The notes beneath the pieces are model-generated. The model did not search any database, was not told the origin of the DNA, and was given only the letters and a program-made list of their open reading frames with translations. The translations under genes were made by a program, and so were the position numbers. From Pyxidicoccus caerfyrddinensis (GTDB lineage Bacteria > Myxococcota > Myxococcia > Myxococcales > Myxococcaceae), in contig NZ_JAAIYA010000003.1 of the NCBI RefSeq assembly GCF_010894405.1, forward strand, positions 725,033 to 789,032: a DNA stretch of 64,000 bases, written 5' to 3'. Positions 25,271-35,450 of this stretch are shown one piece after another. Each line of letters begins with the position of its first letter. The first letter of the stretch is position 1.

Positions 25271-27250
25271 GTGCCGTCCTCGCTGGAATTCGCTCTCGGC
25301 ATCACTCTGGTGCCTCCCGACTCGCAGGCGCGTGAGGCGCTCAGCGCCTCGGCCGCGCGTGCGGGACTGCGGGTGGTGGAGGGCCTGGAAGAGGCCTCCC
25401 TCGCCCTGGTGGACCTGACCCTGCCCGGCAGTGGCTCCGCGCTGCGGAACCTGCTCGACGGCCCCCGCGCCACCAGCCTCACGCTGGTGGTGCTGGTGGA
25501 GCCCGGCGAGCGGGGCTTCGCCGCCGCGCAGGCGCTCAAGCCCGCCGACATCCTCACCATGCCGGTGGCCACGCATGAGTTGGCGTGGCGGCTCCAGTGC
25601 GCCGCCGCGCGCCATGTGGAGCGCGGCGAGCAGGAGCGCAGCCAGGAGGACCTGGCCCTCCTGCTGGAGTTGACGGCGGAGTACGCGGAGAGCTCCGACG
25701 TGGAGGCGCTCCTGCACGGCGTCACCCGGCGGCTGGCGGAGAAGCTGGACATCGCCCGCGCCACGCTGGTGATGCTCGGCCGCAACGCCGACGAGGGCGT
25801 CATCGTCGCCGCCAGCGACGACCCGGCCCTCAAGGACCTGCGCATCGAGCTGTCGCGCTACCCCGAGATTCGCGAGGTGATGCGCACCGGCAAGCCGGTG
25901 GTGATGCAGGAGGCGTCCACGCACCCGCTGCTGGGCGACGTGGAGCGCCGCGCGGTGGCCGCCAGGGGCATCCACGCCATCGCCGCGCTGCCGCTGCCGG
26001 TGCGCGGGCAGGTGCGCGGCGTGCTGCTGGTGCGCGCGGCGGGCACGCGGCGCACCTTCACGCCCCGGGAAATCGACTTCCTCACCACCGTGGCGCACGC
26101 CACCGCGGTGGCGCTGCGCAACGCGTCCATCCTCCAGTCCGTGCGCGGGCAGACGGAGGCGGAGAAGACGGCGCGCCTGGCCGCCGAGGAGCAGGCGGCC
26201 TCCTTCAAGCCCTACCAGCTCTTCTTCGCGCACGTCAGCGAGGGCGTGGCCATCCTCGACGACAAGGCCTGCGTGCTGTCGCTCAACCCGTCGGGCGCGG
26301 CCATGCTGGACCTCCCGGCGGTGGAGGCTCGCGGCCGCCACCTGCACCAGGTCACCCAGCCGGTGGACGAGTGCGTGCTGATGGAATTGGTGACGACGGC
26401 CTCGCACGGCGAGGCCCGCTCCGGCGTGGACGTGGAGGTGCGCACCGCCGCGGGCCGGCGCCTGACGCTGTCCATGTCCGCCGCGCCCATGCGCGACGAG
26501 GACGCGGCCACCATCCTCTCCTTCCGGGACGTCACCGACGCGCGCAAGCTGGAGTACGAGCTGCGCCAGACGAAGGACTTCCTGGAGCGGCTCATCGACT
26601 CGTCGGTGGACGCCATCATCGCGGCGGACGTGAAGGGGCGCATCATCCTCTTCAACAAGGGCGCGGAGGCCATGTGCGGCTACACCGCGCAGGAGGCCAT
26701 GAGCGGCCTCACCGTCCACCAGCTCTATCCGCCCGGCGTGGCCAAGCGGGTCATGGCCATGCTCCGCAGCCCGGAGCACGGCGGCAAGGGCCGCCTGTCG
26801 CTCACCCGCGAGGAGCTGATGCACCGCTCGGGTGAGCGGGTGCCGGTGAACATGACGGCCTCCATCGTCTACGAGGGCGGCCGCGAGGTGTTCAGCGTGG
26901 GCATCTTCACGGACATGCGCGCCCGCATGCAGCTGGAGCGCAAGCTGTCCGACGTGGAGACGCGGCTGGAGGAGAGCGAGAAGAGCGCCGTCATCGTCGC
27001 GCTCGCCGGCACCGCCGCGCACGAGCTGAACCAGCCGCTCACGTCCGTCATGGGCTACGCGGAGCTGCTCAAGCGCAAGCTGAAGGAGGAGGACTTCGCC
27101 TGGAAGCCGGTGGACATCATCTACCGCGAGGCGGAGCGCATGGCGGAGATCGTCCGGAAGATTGGGAAGATCACCCGCTACGAGACGAAGTCGTACATGG
27201 GGGCGCAACAGATTCTCGACCTGGACAAGGCCACCTCCCATGAAGACTGA
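25271..27250 (+). CDS. Sensor protein with GAF, two PAS and HisKA but no HATPase
   Basis: The GTG at 25271 starts 659 residues. The first about 120 look like a degenerate receiver fold (ASLALVDLTLPGSG). A GAF domain follows (ARATLVMLGRNADEGV), then PAS (VLSLNPSGAAMLD) and a second PAS (AIIAADVKGRIILFNKGAEAMCGY). The dimerisation/phospho-acceptor helix AAHELNQPLTSVMGYAELLKRK has phospho-acceptor His584. The protein ends 75 residues later without N, G1 or G2 boxes, so it cannot bind ATP by itself. It overlaps by 11 bp a gene for a complete kinase, which may phosphorylate it in trans; that is inference. Confidence 0.83.
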   Translation: MPSSLEFALGITLVPPDSQAREALSASAARAGLRVVEGLEEASLALVDLTLPGSGSALRNLLDGPRATSLTLVVLVEPGERGFAAAQALKPADILTMPVATHELAWRLQCAAARHVERGEQERSQEDLALLLELTAEYAESSDVEALLHGVTRRLAEKLDIARATLVMLGRNADEGVIVAASDDPALKDLRIELSRYPEIREVMRTGKPVVMQEASTHPLLGDVERRAVAARGIHAIAALPLPVRGQVRGVLLVRAAGTRRTFTPREIDFLTTVAHATAVALRNASILQSVRGQTEAEKTARLAAEEQAASFKPYQLFFAHVSEGVAILDDKACVLSLNPSGAAMLDLPAVEARGRHLHQVTQPVDECVLMELVTTASHGEARSGVDVEVRTAAGRRLTLSMSAAPMRDEDAATILSFRDVTDARKLEYELRQTKDFLERLIDSSVDAIIAADVKGRIILFNKGAEAMCGYTAQEAMSGLTVHQLYPPGVAKRVMAMLRSPEHGGKGRLSLTREELMHRSGERVPVNMTASIVYEGGREVFSVGIFTDMRARMQLERKLSDVETRLEESEKSAVIVALAGTAAHELNQPLTSVMGYAELLKRKLKEEDFAWKPVDIIYREAERMAEIVRKIGKITRYETKSYMGAQQILDLDKATSHED

Positions 27251-29156
27251 GCCCCGCGTCGTTCGCATTCCCGGCGGCCCCTCTGCAGAGGCGTTCCAGG
27301 CCTTCTTCGAGGCGCTGGACGCGCCCTCGGCCATGTGTGACCCGAGCCTGCGGCTGGTGGCCGTCAACGACGCCTTCCGCCGCTTCTGCGCCGAGCACCA
27401 TGTGTCGGTGGACGACGTGGCGCGCGCGCTGGCCGGCGCCTGCGTGCCCTCGGACGGCGCCAGCTGCGACGTGGAGCTGCTGGCCGACCTGGCGGGCGTG
27501 GTGCTCACGCTGTCGCGCCGCGGAGACGTGGTGGCGGTGCGCGCGCGCAACGAACCGGAGCTGGCGCGCAACCGGCTGGTGGTGGCGGAGAAGGCCCTGC
27601 TGGAGCAGGCGCGCACGGAGAGCGTGCTGCTCGATTTGGGCCGCAGCGTGGCCGAGTCCGGCGGCGAGGAGGAGCTGGTCGCGGCGGTGGCGCGCGGGGT
27701 GAAGGAGCTGTTCCCCGGGCGCTCCTTCTGCATCCGGATTACCGACGCGCGCACCGGCGGGCTGACGTCGCTCTACGCGGAGGGGCGCCTGAAGGAAGGC
27801 GCGCACGAGCCGCTGGCGCTGCTCCAGCGTGCGGTGGACAAGACGAACCTGTCGCCCACGTCACTGCCCCCGGGCCGCGTGGCGGTGCTGGGCGAAGTGC
27901 CGCTCTTGTTCGAGGGCTGCAGGCACGGGGTGAGCGCGCCGCTGGTGGCCAGCGGGCAGCTCTTCGGCGCCATCAACATGGAGTACCCGGAGGGCTTCGA
28001 CGCGGACGTGCAGCACGACGAGCGCGTCCTCCTGCAGCTCGCCAACCAGGTGGCGGTGGCGGTGAAGAACGCGAAGCTCATCGACGAGCTGACGTTCGTC
28101 CGCAAGTACCTGGAGGACCTGCTGGAGAAGGCCAACGCGCTCATCCTGGTGGCCAGCCGGGACAAGCAGGTGGTGGTCTTCAACCAGGCCATCAGCGCGC
28201 TCACCGGCTTCCGCAAGGAGGACGTGCTGGGCAAGGACCTCTTCTGGCTGGTGCCGGAGAGCGAGCACCTGCGGCTGACGCAGGTCATCGCCTCGGCCAT
28301 GCGCGGCGAGTCGGTGAACAGCTTCGAGACGCGCCTGCTCTCCCGCGACGGCGGCGAGGTGCGCGTGTCCTTCGCCACGTCCTCCATGCTCACGCAGCAT
28401 GGTGAGGTGGAGGGCGTCATCGCCATCGGTCAGGACATCACGGTGGTGAAGGAGCTGGAGAAGCGCATCATCCACGCGGAGAAGCTGGCCTCCATCGGTC
28501 AGCTCGCGGCCAGCGTGGTGCACGAAATCAACAACCCGATGACGGCGGTGGCCACGTACGCGGACGCGCTGCTGCAGCGCTCGCGGCTGACGCCGGGCGC
28601 GAATCCGGCGGACCAGGAGAAGCTGAAGAAGATCCTGGAGAGCAGCCACCGCATCCTGCGCTTCACGCGCGATTTGGTGAGCTACGCGCGGCCGGCGCAG
28701 GACAAGCCGGAGCGGGTGCTGCTCAACGCCGTGGTCGACATGGCGGTGGGCTTCTGCGAGCACGTGGTGGCGCAGGCGCGCGTCAGCGTGCACCGCGAGT
28801 ACTCGGAGCTGCCGCCGCTGTCCGCGGTGCGCGCCAACCTGGTGCAGGTGTTCGTCAACCTCATCACCAACGCGTGCCACGCGATGCCGCCCGGTGGCTC
28901 GGTGTACCTGTCCACGGGCCGGGACGGGCAGGACGCGGTGGTGACGGTGCGTGACACGGGCACGGGCATCGACCCCAAGCACCTGCAGCGCATCTTCGAG
29001 CCGTTCTTCACCACCAAGCCGGAAGGGAAGGGCACCGGCTTGGGCCTGTCCATCTGCCAGGGGATTGTCGAGAACCACGGCGGCCGGCTCACGGTGGAGA
29101 GCACCGTGGGCTCGGGGACGACGTTCACCGTGCGGCTGCCGCTGCCGGTGGGGTGA
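27240..29156 (+). CDS. Complete PAS/GAF sensor histidine kinase
   Basis: ATG at 27240, 638 residues. An N-terminal PAS (APSAMCDPSLRLVAVNDAFRRF) is followed by GAF (VLLDLGRSV through MEYPEGFDADVQHDERVLL). A second PAS (ILVASRDKQVVVFNQAISALTG) and HisKA with His428 (SVVHEINNPMTAVATYADALLQR) come next. HATPase_c has the N-box (LITNACHAMPP), G1 (VRDTGTGIDPKHL), F-box (FEPFFTTKPEGKG) and G2 (TGLGLSICQG). No transmembrane spans are seen, so it is cytoplasmic. It is in an operon with an ATPase-less kinase partner upstream; no response regulator is adjacent. Confidence 0.87.
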   Translation: MKTEPRVVRIPGGPSAEAFQAFFEALDAPSAMCDPSLRLVAVNDAFRRFCAEHHVSVDDVARALAGACVPSDGASCDVELLADLAGVVLTLSRRGDVVAVRARNEPELARNRLVVAEKALLEQARTESVLLDLGRSVAESGGEEELVAAVARGVKELFPGRSFCIRITDARTGGLTSLYAEGRLKEGAHEPLALLQRAVDKTNLSPTSLPPGRVAVLGEVPLLFEGCRHGVSAPLVASGQLFGAINMEYPEGFDADVQHDERVLLQLANQVAVAVKNAKLIDELTFVRKYLEDLLEKANALILVASRDKQVVVFNQAISALTGFRKEDVLGKDLFWLVPESEHLRLTQVIASAMRGESVNSFETRLLSRDGGEVRVSFATSSMLTQHGEVEGVIAIGQDITVVKELEKRIIHAEKLASIGQLAASVVHEINNPMTAVATYADALLQRSRLTPGANPADQEKLKKILESSHRILRFTRDLVSYARPAQDKPERVLLNAVVDMAVGFCEHVVAQARVSVHREYSELPPLSAVRANLVQVFVNLITNACHAMPPGGSVYLSTGRDGQDAVVTVRDTGTGIDPKHLQRIFEPFFTTKPEGKGTGLGLSICQGIVENHGGRLTVESTVGSGTTFTVRLPLPVG

Positions 29157-29166
29157 GGTTCCGGAC

Positions 29167-29982
29167 TCAGCGCGGCGCCATCAGCGCGTTGAGCTCGGGG
29201 TAGGAGAGGGCGCCCTCGAACAGCGCGGGCGTGGCCCCGTCTCGCAGGAAGGCGGTGGTCAGCGCCGCTGCCCTTCCGAGGACGGCCGTGGCGATGTTGA
29301 TGCCCGCGCTCAGGCGGCGCACGCCCATCGCCTGGAGTTCCGAAGGAGAGGGCAGGCCCGGCCGTGCCATCACGTTCAGCGGAAGCCCCGCCCCCGAGGC
29401 CACGGCCCGGATGTCCGCCGCGTCCACCATCGCCGGAACGAAGAGGCCGTCCGCCCCCGCGGCGCGATAGCGCTCGGCGCGAGCCAGCGTCTCCTCGACG
29501 CGCCGCTCCTTGGGAGCCAGCCCTTGCAGGTAGACGTCCGTCCGGGCATTCACGAACACGTCCACGCCGAGCCGCGCGGCCGCGCGCTTCACTTGCTCGA
29601 GCTTGGCGCAGAAGAGGTCCGGCGAGCCGGCGCCGTCCTCCAGGTTGATGCCCACCGCGCCCGCTTCCAGCACGGTGACGACCGTCGCGCCCACGGTGGC
29701 GGGGTCATCCGAATAGCCGCCCTCCATGTCCACGGTGAGGGGCACGCGGATGACGCGGGCCATCTCCGCCACCGTCGCGGCCAGCAGCCGCACCGGCAGG
29801 TGGTTCCCGTCCGCGTACCCATGGGACCAGGCCACGCCGGCGCTGGTGGTGGCGACGGCCTTCGCTCCCAGGCTCTCCGTCAGCCGCGCGCTTCCCGCGT
29901 CCCAGGCATTGGCGAGGAGCAGCAGTCCTTCGGTGTGCAGCCGGCGGAACACCTGGGCATTCACTGATTGGGGCGAGGTCAT
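29167..29982 (-). CDS. Isocitrate lyase/PEP mutase-family protein
   Basis: The 271-residue TIM-barrel protein has ANAWDAGSARL, the metal-binding VDMEGGYSDDP, INLEDGAG, and NARTDVYLQG. Later it has GADGLFVPAMVD and PLNVMARPGLPS. This composition matches the PEP-mutase/ICL superfamily (often called oxaloacetate decarboxylase or 2-methylisocitrate lyase-like). The KKCGH motif of true ICL is absent, so carbon-phosphorus or C-C lyase substrate is unsure. It stands alone. Confidence 0.82.
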   Translation of the reverse strand: MTSPQSVNAQVFRRLHTEGLLLLANAWDAGSARLTESLGAKAVATTSAGVAWSHGYADGNHLPVRLLAATVAEMARVIRVPLTVDMEGGYSDDPATVGATVVTVLEAGAVGINLEDGAGSPDLFCAKLEQVKRAAARLGVDVFVNARTDVYLQGLAPKERRVEETLARAERYRAAGADGLFVPAMVDAADIRAVASGAGLPLNVMARPGLPSPSELQAMGVRRLSAGINIATAVLGRAAALTTAFLRDGATPALFEGALSYPELNALMAPR

Positions 29983-30021
29983 GGCTTGGTTCCTTTCCTT
30001 CGGAGGACGCAGTTATGCGCT

Positions 30022-30045
30022 CGAGCGTGCGGGTGCGCACGCTCG
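30022..30045. promoter_or_regulatory. Perfect 10-bp inverted repeat
   Basis: CGAGCGTGCG and CGCACGCTCG flank a 4-nt loop between ogt and the PEP-mutase-like gene, both on the minus strand. It is about 40 nt before the latter's start. No T-run follows in the minus direction, so an operator or RNA hairpin is as likely as a terminator. Confidence 0.45.
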
Positions 30046-30074
30046 TTTCGTGGGCTCGTGGGTGTGAGGTCTGT

Positions 30075-30615
30075 CTACCGGGCGAACGGGAGGAGCGACT
30101 GGGACGCGGCGTGGCCCTCGTGGGCGAGCAGCCAGCGCTTCCGCTCGATTCCGCCGCCATAGCCGGTGAGTGAGCCGTTGGCGCCAACGACGCGATGGCA
30201 GGGCACGACGATGCCCACTGGATTCGCTCCGTTCGCGAGCCCCACCGCGCGCACGGCGGCGGGGCGACCGATGCGTCGCGCGAGCTCGGAGTACGAGACT
30301 GTCGTGCCGCAGGGGATGTCGCGCAGCGCGGCCCACACCGTGCGCTGGAAGGGCGTGCCGCCGGTCTCCACGGGCATGCTGGCAATGATGCCGAGGTCTC
30401 CCGCGAAGTACGTGCTCATCGTCGTGGTGAGGCCCCCGGGATTCCGCTCGGGCACGAGCTCGAAGCCGCCCTCTCCGTAGTGCAGGCGCAGCAACTGGCG
30501 CATGCGAGCCTCGTAGTCGGTCCAGTCGATGGCGCGCAGCCGGCCTTCTCGGTCAGCGACGATGACCAGCTCGCCAATCGGCGTCTCGGTCCGGTCGATG
30601 AACAGGCGCAGGGGC

Positions 30616-30623
<8 letters not shown>
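30075..30623 (-). CDS. ogt: Methylated-DNA-protein-cysteine methyltransferase
   Basis: The 182-residue protein has the suicide-Cys motif PCHRVVG (GIVVPCHRVVG), the helix-turn-helix segment GTTVSYSELARRIGRPAAVRAVG, and QRTVWAALRDIPCG. It transfers the alkyl group from O6-methylguanine to its own Cys. It overlaps the upstream gene by 8 bp (ATGGCTGA), so it is co-translated with the Ada/AlkA fusion. Confidence 0.92.
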
Positions 30624-32130
<1,507 letters not shown>

Positions 32131-32196
32131 GTGCTGACCCTTCTCATGTCCGGGTGAAGCGCTCTCGCGGTTTTCGGACATGACCATCCCAGCCCG

Positions 32197-33093
32197 TCAG
32201 CGCTCACCCTCGTCGTCCAGCTCGCGGGTGAACTCCTCCTTCGACAGCAATCCCTTGCGCGCCATGATCCTCATCAGCGCCCAGAACTTCCGCTCCAGCT
32301 CCTCGATGCGGTCCGGGTCCTCGCGCGCCTGCCCGAAGAGATAATCCAGGTCATCCAGCACGCCGCCAGCATTGGCCGCCGGCTTCGGCTTCGCTGCCTG
32401 GGCCTGCCCGCGCCGCTGCTTGCGCTGCTCCTCCCGGTCGCGGATCAACTCCGCAAGGGACGTGCGCTGGGTCGTCTCGCCCGGCGGCAACTCCTCGCCG
32501 ACGATGACGTCCTCTTCCTCCTCCTCGGGAGGCGGCGCCTTCGCCACCGGCGCCGCGGGCCTCGCCGGCACGGCCGAGGGCCTGGCCGCCACCGGAGCGC
32601 GCGGCGTCGGGGCCGGAGCCGCCGTGCCCTGCCCGTTGGCCACCGCCACCGGCACCTTGTGGTAGTAGCGCAGGATGGCGCTGCGCACCGCCGACAGGGC
32701 CGCCACGCGCGTGCTCACCTTCAGGCCGGTGGTGAACTCGATTTCCTCCACCGCCGTCACGTTGAGCGGATCACTCATCGCCACCACGAGCTGCCGCCGC
32801 CCGCCCACGCTCTCCAGTGCGATGGGGAACAGGTCGTGCTGCTCACAGAAGCGCGCACGCAGCAGGTGCACCGCCGCCCACTCGGGGGTGATCGCCGCCA
32901 GGTCCACCTGGGGCAGCCCCAGCGCCTGGCTCAGCGCGCCCGCCAGCGTGGCCTCCGTAATCACGCCCTGCGCGATGAGCGCGGCCCCCAATCGCTGTCC
33001 CGACTTGCGGTGCGCGGCCAGCCCCGCCTCGAGCTGCGCGACGCTGATCGCCCGCTGCTCCAAAAGCAGCTCGCCAATGCGCTTCCTCGCCAT
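32197..33093 (-). CDS. MshEN (GspE N-terminal) domain protein without ATPase
   Basis: The 298-residue protein has MARKRIGELLLEQRAISVAQLE and ALIAQGVITEATLAGALSQALGLPQVDLA, which match the MshEN/GSPII_E_N domain, a c-di-GMP-binding module in some type II/IV pilus ATPases. A Pro/Ala-rich linker and a Glu-rich stretch follow. The C-terminal acidic helix region has LEDLDYLFGQ-like DDLDYLFGQ and SKEEFTRELDDEGER. No Walker motif is present. It is divergent from aglR, 327 bp away, so a link with motility is possible but unproven. Confidence 0.75.
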   Translation of the reverse strand: MARKRIGELLLEQRAISVAQLEAGLAAHRKSGQRLGAALIAQGVITEATLAGALSQALGLPQVDLAAITPEWAAVHLLRARFCEQHDLFPIALESVGGRRQLVVAMSDPLNVTAVEEIEFTTGLKVSTRVAALSAVRSAILRYYHKVPVAVANGQGTAAPAPTPRAPVAARPSAVPARPAAPVAKAPPPEEEEEDVIVGEELPPGETTQRTSLAELIRDREEQRKQRRGQAQAAKPKPAANAGGVLDDLDYLFGQAREDPDRIEELERKFWALMRIMARKGLLSKEEFTRELDDEGER

Positions 33094-33269
33094 GACGCCG
33101 CGCTTAGCATGCGTTCGCGAGCCCCGGAAGCGCGCGCCGTGTCACATCTGACTCGTCTTGGGAATCCCCCCGAAAATGCCTGCCCTGCTGCTGGGGAGAC
33201 ATCCTGGCAAGGGGTGGACCGGCGCAAAATTCCTGTGAGATTTCAGCACTTAACGTCACTGGGCCCGCC

Positions 33270-33298
33270 TTGACACCCCTGCCCTGCATTCCTAAAGT
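33270..33298 (+). promoter_or_regulatory. Sigma-70-like promoter for aglRQS
   Basis: TTGACA (33270-33275) is followed by a 17-bp spacer and TAAAGT (33293-33298). The -35 box is perfect and the spacing ideal. It is 121 bp before aglR. The remaining part of the 33094-33419 gap holds no gene. Confidence 0.6.
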
Positions 33299-33419
33299 CG
33301 GCACACCGTTTTCAACATCCATTCCTGCCGCCCATGAGGGTGGATCATCCGCCCGAGGGGGCGGCAGGCATGTAAGGCCCGCCTCAGCGGGTCCAGCCGC
33401 CTAGTGGAGGCATCAAGCG

Positions 33420-34154
33420 ATGAACCTGGGGTTTCTGACGAATCTGACCGTACTTGCGAACACCGGCGGCCCCGAGCGCAGCCTCTTCGAGGAAATCGCG
33501 CGGCGCTGGGAGGCCGGTCAGTGGGGCATGTACCCCATCGCTGTGTGCCTCGTGATTGCGCTGTCCATCATGGTGGAGCGCGGCATCGTCCTGTTCGGCA
33601 AGGCCTCCATCAACAAGGAAGCCTTCCTGCGCGGCCTGAAGAAGCACATCTACGCCGGTGACCTGGACAAGGCCATCAACTACGTGGCCGGCCAGAAGTC
33701 CACGCCGCTCACCAACGTCATCAAGGCCGGCCTGATGAACGTTCCCAAGGGCAACGACGAGGTCCAGGCCGCCCTGGACGAGGCCAGCCTGCGCGAGACG
33801 CCTCGCCTGGAGGCCCGCACCGGCTACCTCGCCATGCTCGGCAACGCGGCGATGCTCGCCGGTCTGCTCGGCACGGTGTCCGGTCTCATCTCCTGCTTCG
33901 AGGCCGTGGCCAACGTGAACCCGGCCGACAAGGCCACCATTCTCGCCAACGGCATCTCGGAAGCCATGAACTGCACGGGCTTCGGGCTCGTGACGGCCAT
34001 CCCCGCCCTGGTCGCCTTCTCCGTGCTGATGGGCCGCACGCAGGCGCTCATCAACGACATCAACGAGACCAGCGTCTCCGTCCTCAACCTCATCGTGGCC
34101 AACAAGGACAAGTTCAAGAACATGAACGTCCCCGCGGCCCGCGACGAGGAGTAG
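33420..34154 (+). CDS. aglR: A-motility motor channel protein, TolQ/ExbB/MotA-like
   Basis: The 244-residue protein has the MotA/TolQ/ExbB fold with membrane spans at MYPIAVCLVIALSIMVERGIVLFG, LGNAAMLAGLLGTVSGLISCF and GFGLVTAIPALVAFSVLMGRTQ. It is followed by two ExbD/TolR-like genes, the order aglR-aglQ-aglS known in Myxococcus xanthus. There, AglRQS is the proton channel that powers gliding (A-) motility. Identification rests on order, lengths and the partner residue in AglQ. A paralogous TolQ is the alternative. Confidence 0.82.
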   Translation: MNLGFLTNLTVLANTGGPERSLFEEIARRWEAGQWGMYPIAVCLVIALSIMVERGIVLFGKASINKEAFLRGLKKHIYAGDLDKAINYVAGQKSTPLTNVIKAGLMNVPKGNDEVQAALDEASLRETPRLEARTGYLAMLGNAAMLAGLLGTVSGLISCFEAVANVNPADKATILANGISEAMNCTGFGLVTAIPALVAFSVLMGRTQALINDINETSVSVLNLIVANKDKFKNMNVPAARDEE

Positions 34155-34175
34155 TCGGTCGGGAACCCGGTGCCC

Positions 34176-34221
34176 GGGCGCGCTGTCCTGTCCCCCTGGG
34201 GGACGCACAGCGCGCCCTTTT
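34176..34221 (+). terminator. Strong hairpin terminator between aglR and aglQ
   Basis: A perfect 11-bp stem (GGGCGCGCTGT 34176-34186 with ACAGCGCGCCC 34207-34217) has an inner GTCCCC/GGGGAC stem and TTTT at 34218-34221. It lies inside the motor gene cluster and could cause partial termination. Confidence 0.8.
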
Positions 34222-34270
34222 GTAATCTTTCTGGCTCCTCACGGGGCCACGGCCGAAGGAGAGAAACGCC

Positions 34271-34756
34271 ATGGCCGGCGGAATGGACACAGGTCAAGGT
34301 GGCAAGGGCAAGAAGTCGCTCGACGTCGCCATCAACCTGACCGCATTCATCGACCTGATGGCTGTGACCATCAGCTTCCTCATCATGACGGCAGTCTGGA
34401 CCCAGATTGGCCGGCTCCAGGTCTCCCAGGCGGGAGGCCCTTCCACGGAGGAGCAACAGGAGGAGGAGAAGACCAAGACGGTCCAGCTCAACCTGCTGAT
34501 TACTCCCACGGAGCTGCGGCTGACGGCGGACCAGAGTGCCTTCGACCCGATTCCCCTCACCAAGGATGCCAAGGGCAAGACGGACCTGACCAAGCTGGTT
34601 GCGCGCTTCAAGGAGCTGAAGGCGCAGCTGCCGGACCAGTCCGCCATCACCCTGCAGCCCGAGGACAAGGTCCGCTACGAGGACCTGGTTCGCATCATCG
34701 ACGAGTGCATCGGCTCTGGGCTGCCCCAGGTGTCGGTGTCCGCGGCGATGGGCTAG
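34271..34756 (+). CDS. aglQ: A-motility motor stator protein, TolR/ExbD-like
   Basis: The 161-residue protein has one membrane helix containing Asp28 (NLTAFIDLMAVTISFLIM). A published AglQ Asp28 substitution in M. xanthus blocks gliding, and the position is the same here. This supports the gene name. The periplasmic part has the ExbD-type fold (LLITPTELRLTADQSAF, ALQPEDKVRYEDLVRIIDECI-like ITLQPEDKVRYEDL). It is preceded by GAAGGAGAG. It should couple proton flow to the motor through Asp28. Confidence 0.83.
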   Translation: MAGGMDTGQGGKGKKSLDVAINLTAFIDLMAVTISFLIMTAVWTQIGRLQVSQAGGPSTEEQQEEEKTKTVQLNLLITPTELRLTADQSAFDPIPLTKDAKGKTDLTKLVARFKELKAQLPDQSAITLQPEDKVRYEDLVRIIDECIGSGLPQVSVSAAMG

Positions 34757-34781
34757 CCATACACGGAGCTAACGACACGTC

Positions 34782-35363
34782 ATGGCCATCCAGGTCCCAG
34801 GCAAGCGGTTCGGCAAGCGTCTGCAGCACTCCAAGGTGTTCGGACACGGCGCACACGGCAAGAAGAGCGGCTACGCCGACCTCCTCATCACCCCGCTCGT
34901 CGACATGTTCGTCATCATCGTGCTCTTCCTCATCGCGAACTTCTCCGCGACGGGCGAGGTGCTGATGATGACCAAGGACATCGAGCTTCCCGAGGCGATC
35001 AACGTCAAGGAAGTGGAGATGCACCCTGTCGTCATGGTGTCCAACGACCAGATCAGCGTGTCGGGCACCATCGTCGGCCGCGTCGAAGACTTCTCCAAGG
35101 ACGAGTACCTCAACATTCCCGCACTGGAAGAGAAGCTGCGGGACATGAAGAAGCAGTACGAGGACCTCCACGCCATGGCGAAGGACGACGAGGGCGGCTT
35201 CAAGGGCGACATCAACATCCAGGCGCACAAGGACGTCGAGTACGCCATCATCAAGCGGGTGATGTTCAGCTGCGCCACGGCCGGCTACCAGAACATCAAC
35301 TTCGCGGTGATGACCGTCGCTGGCGACGCGCCCCCGGGCCCCACGGCCCAGGTCACGCCGTAG
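34782..35363 (+). CDS. aglS: A-motility motor stator protein, second TolR/ExbD-like
   Basis: The 193-residue protein has a 30-residue basic cytoplasmic head and a membrane helix YADLLITPLVDMFVIIVLFL with the conserved Asp41. A periplasmic domain follows (VVMVSNDQISVSGTIVGRVED, DINIQAHKDVEYAIIKRV). It is 25 bp after aglQ. Two TolR-like subunits with one TolQ-like subunit is the distinctive AglRQS composition. A clear terminator follows. Confidence 0.82.
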   Translation: MAIQVPGKRFGKRLQHSKVFGHGAHGKKSGYADLLITPLVDMFVIIVLFLIANFSATGEVLMMTKDIELPEAINVKEVEMHPVVMVSNDQISVSGTIVGRVEDFSKDEYLNIPALEEKLRDMKKQYEDLHAMAKDDEGGFKGDINIQAHKDVEYAIIKRVMFSCATAGYQNINFAVMTVAGDAPPGPTAQVTP

Positions 35364-35398
35364 TCAGCAGCTGAAACGCGGGCCCTCGAGGCCCCGGA

Positions 35399-35433
35399 CG
35401 CCCTGGCCCACCGGCCGGGGCGTTTTCGTTTTT
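35399..35433 (+). terminator. Intrinsic terminator after aglS
   Basis: CGCCCTGGCC (35399-35408) pairs with GGCCGGGGCG (35413-35422), followed by TTTTCGTTTTT. Only 17 bp later gph begins. Confidence 0.8.
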
Positions 35434-35450
35434 CTGGAGACCTGAATCCC

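Noticed and set aside
30022..30045. Terminator for the ogt operon
   Set aside because: The hairpin has no T-run in the minus direction, so it is listed only as an inverted repeat.
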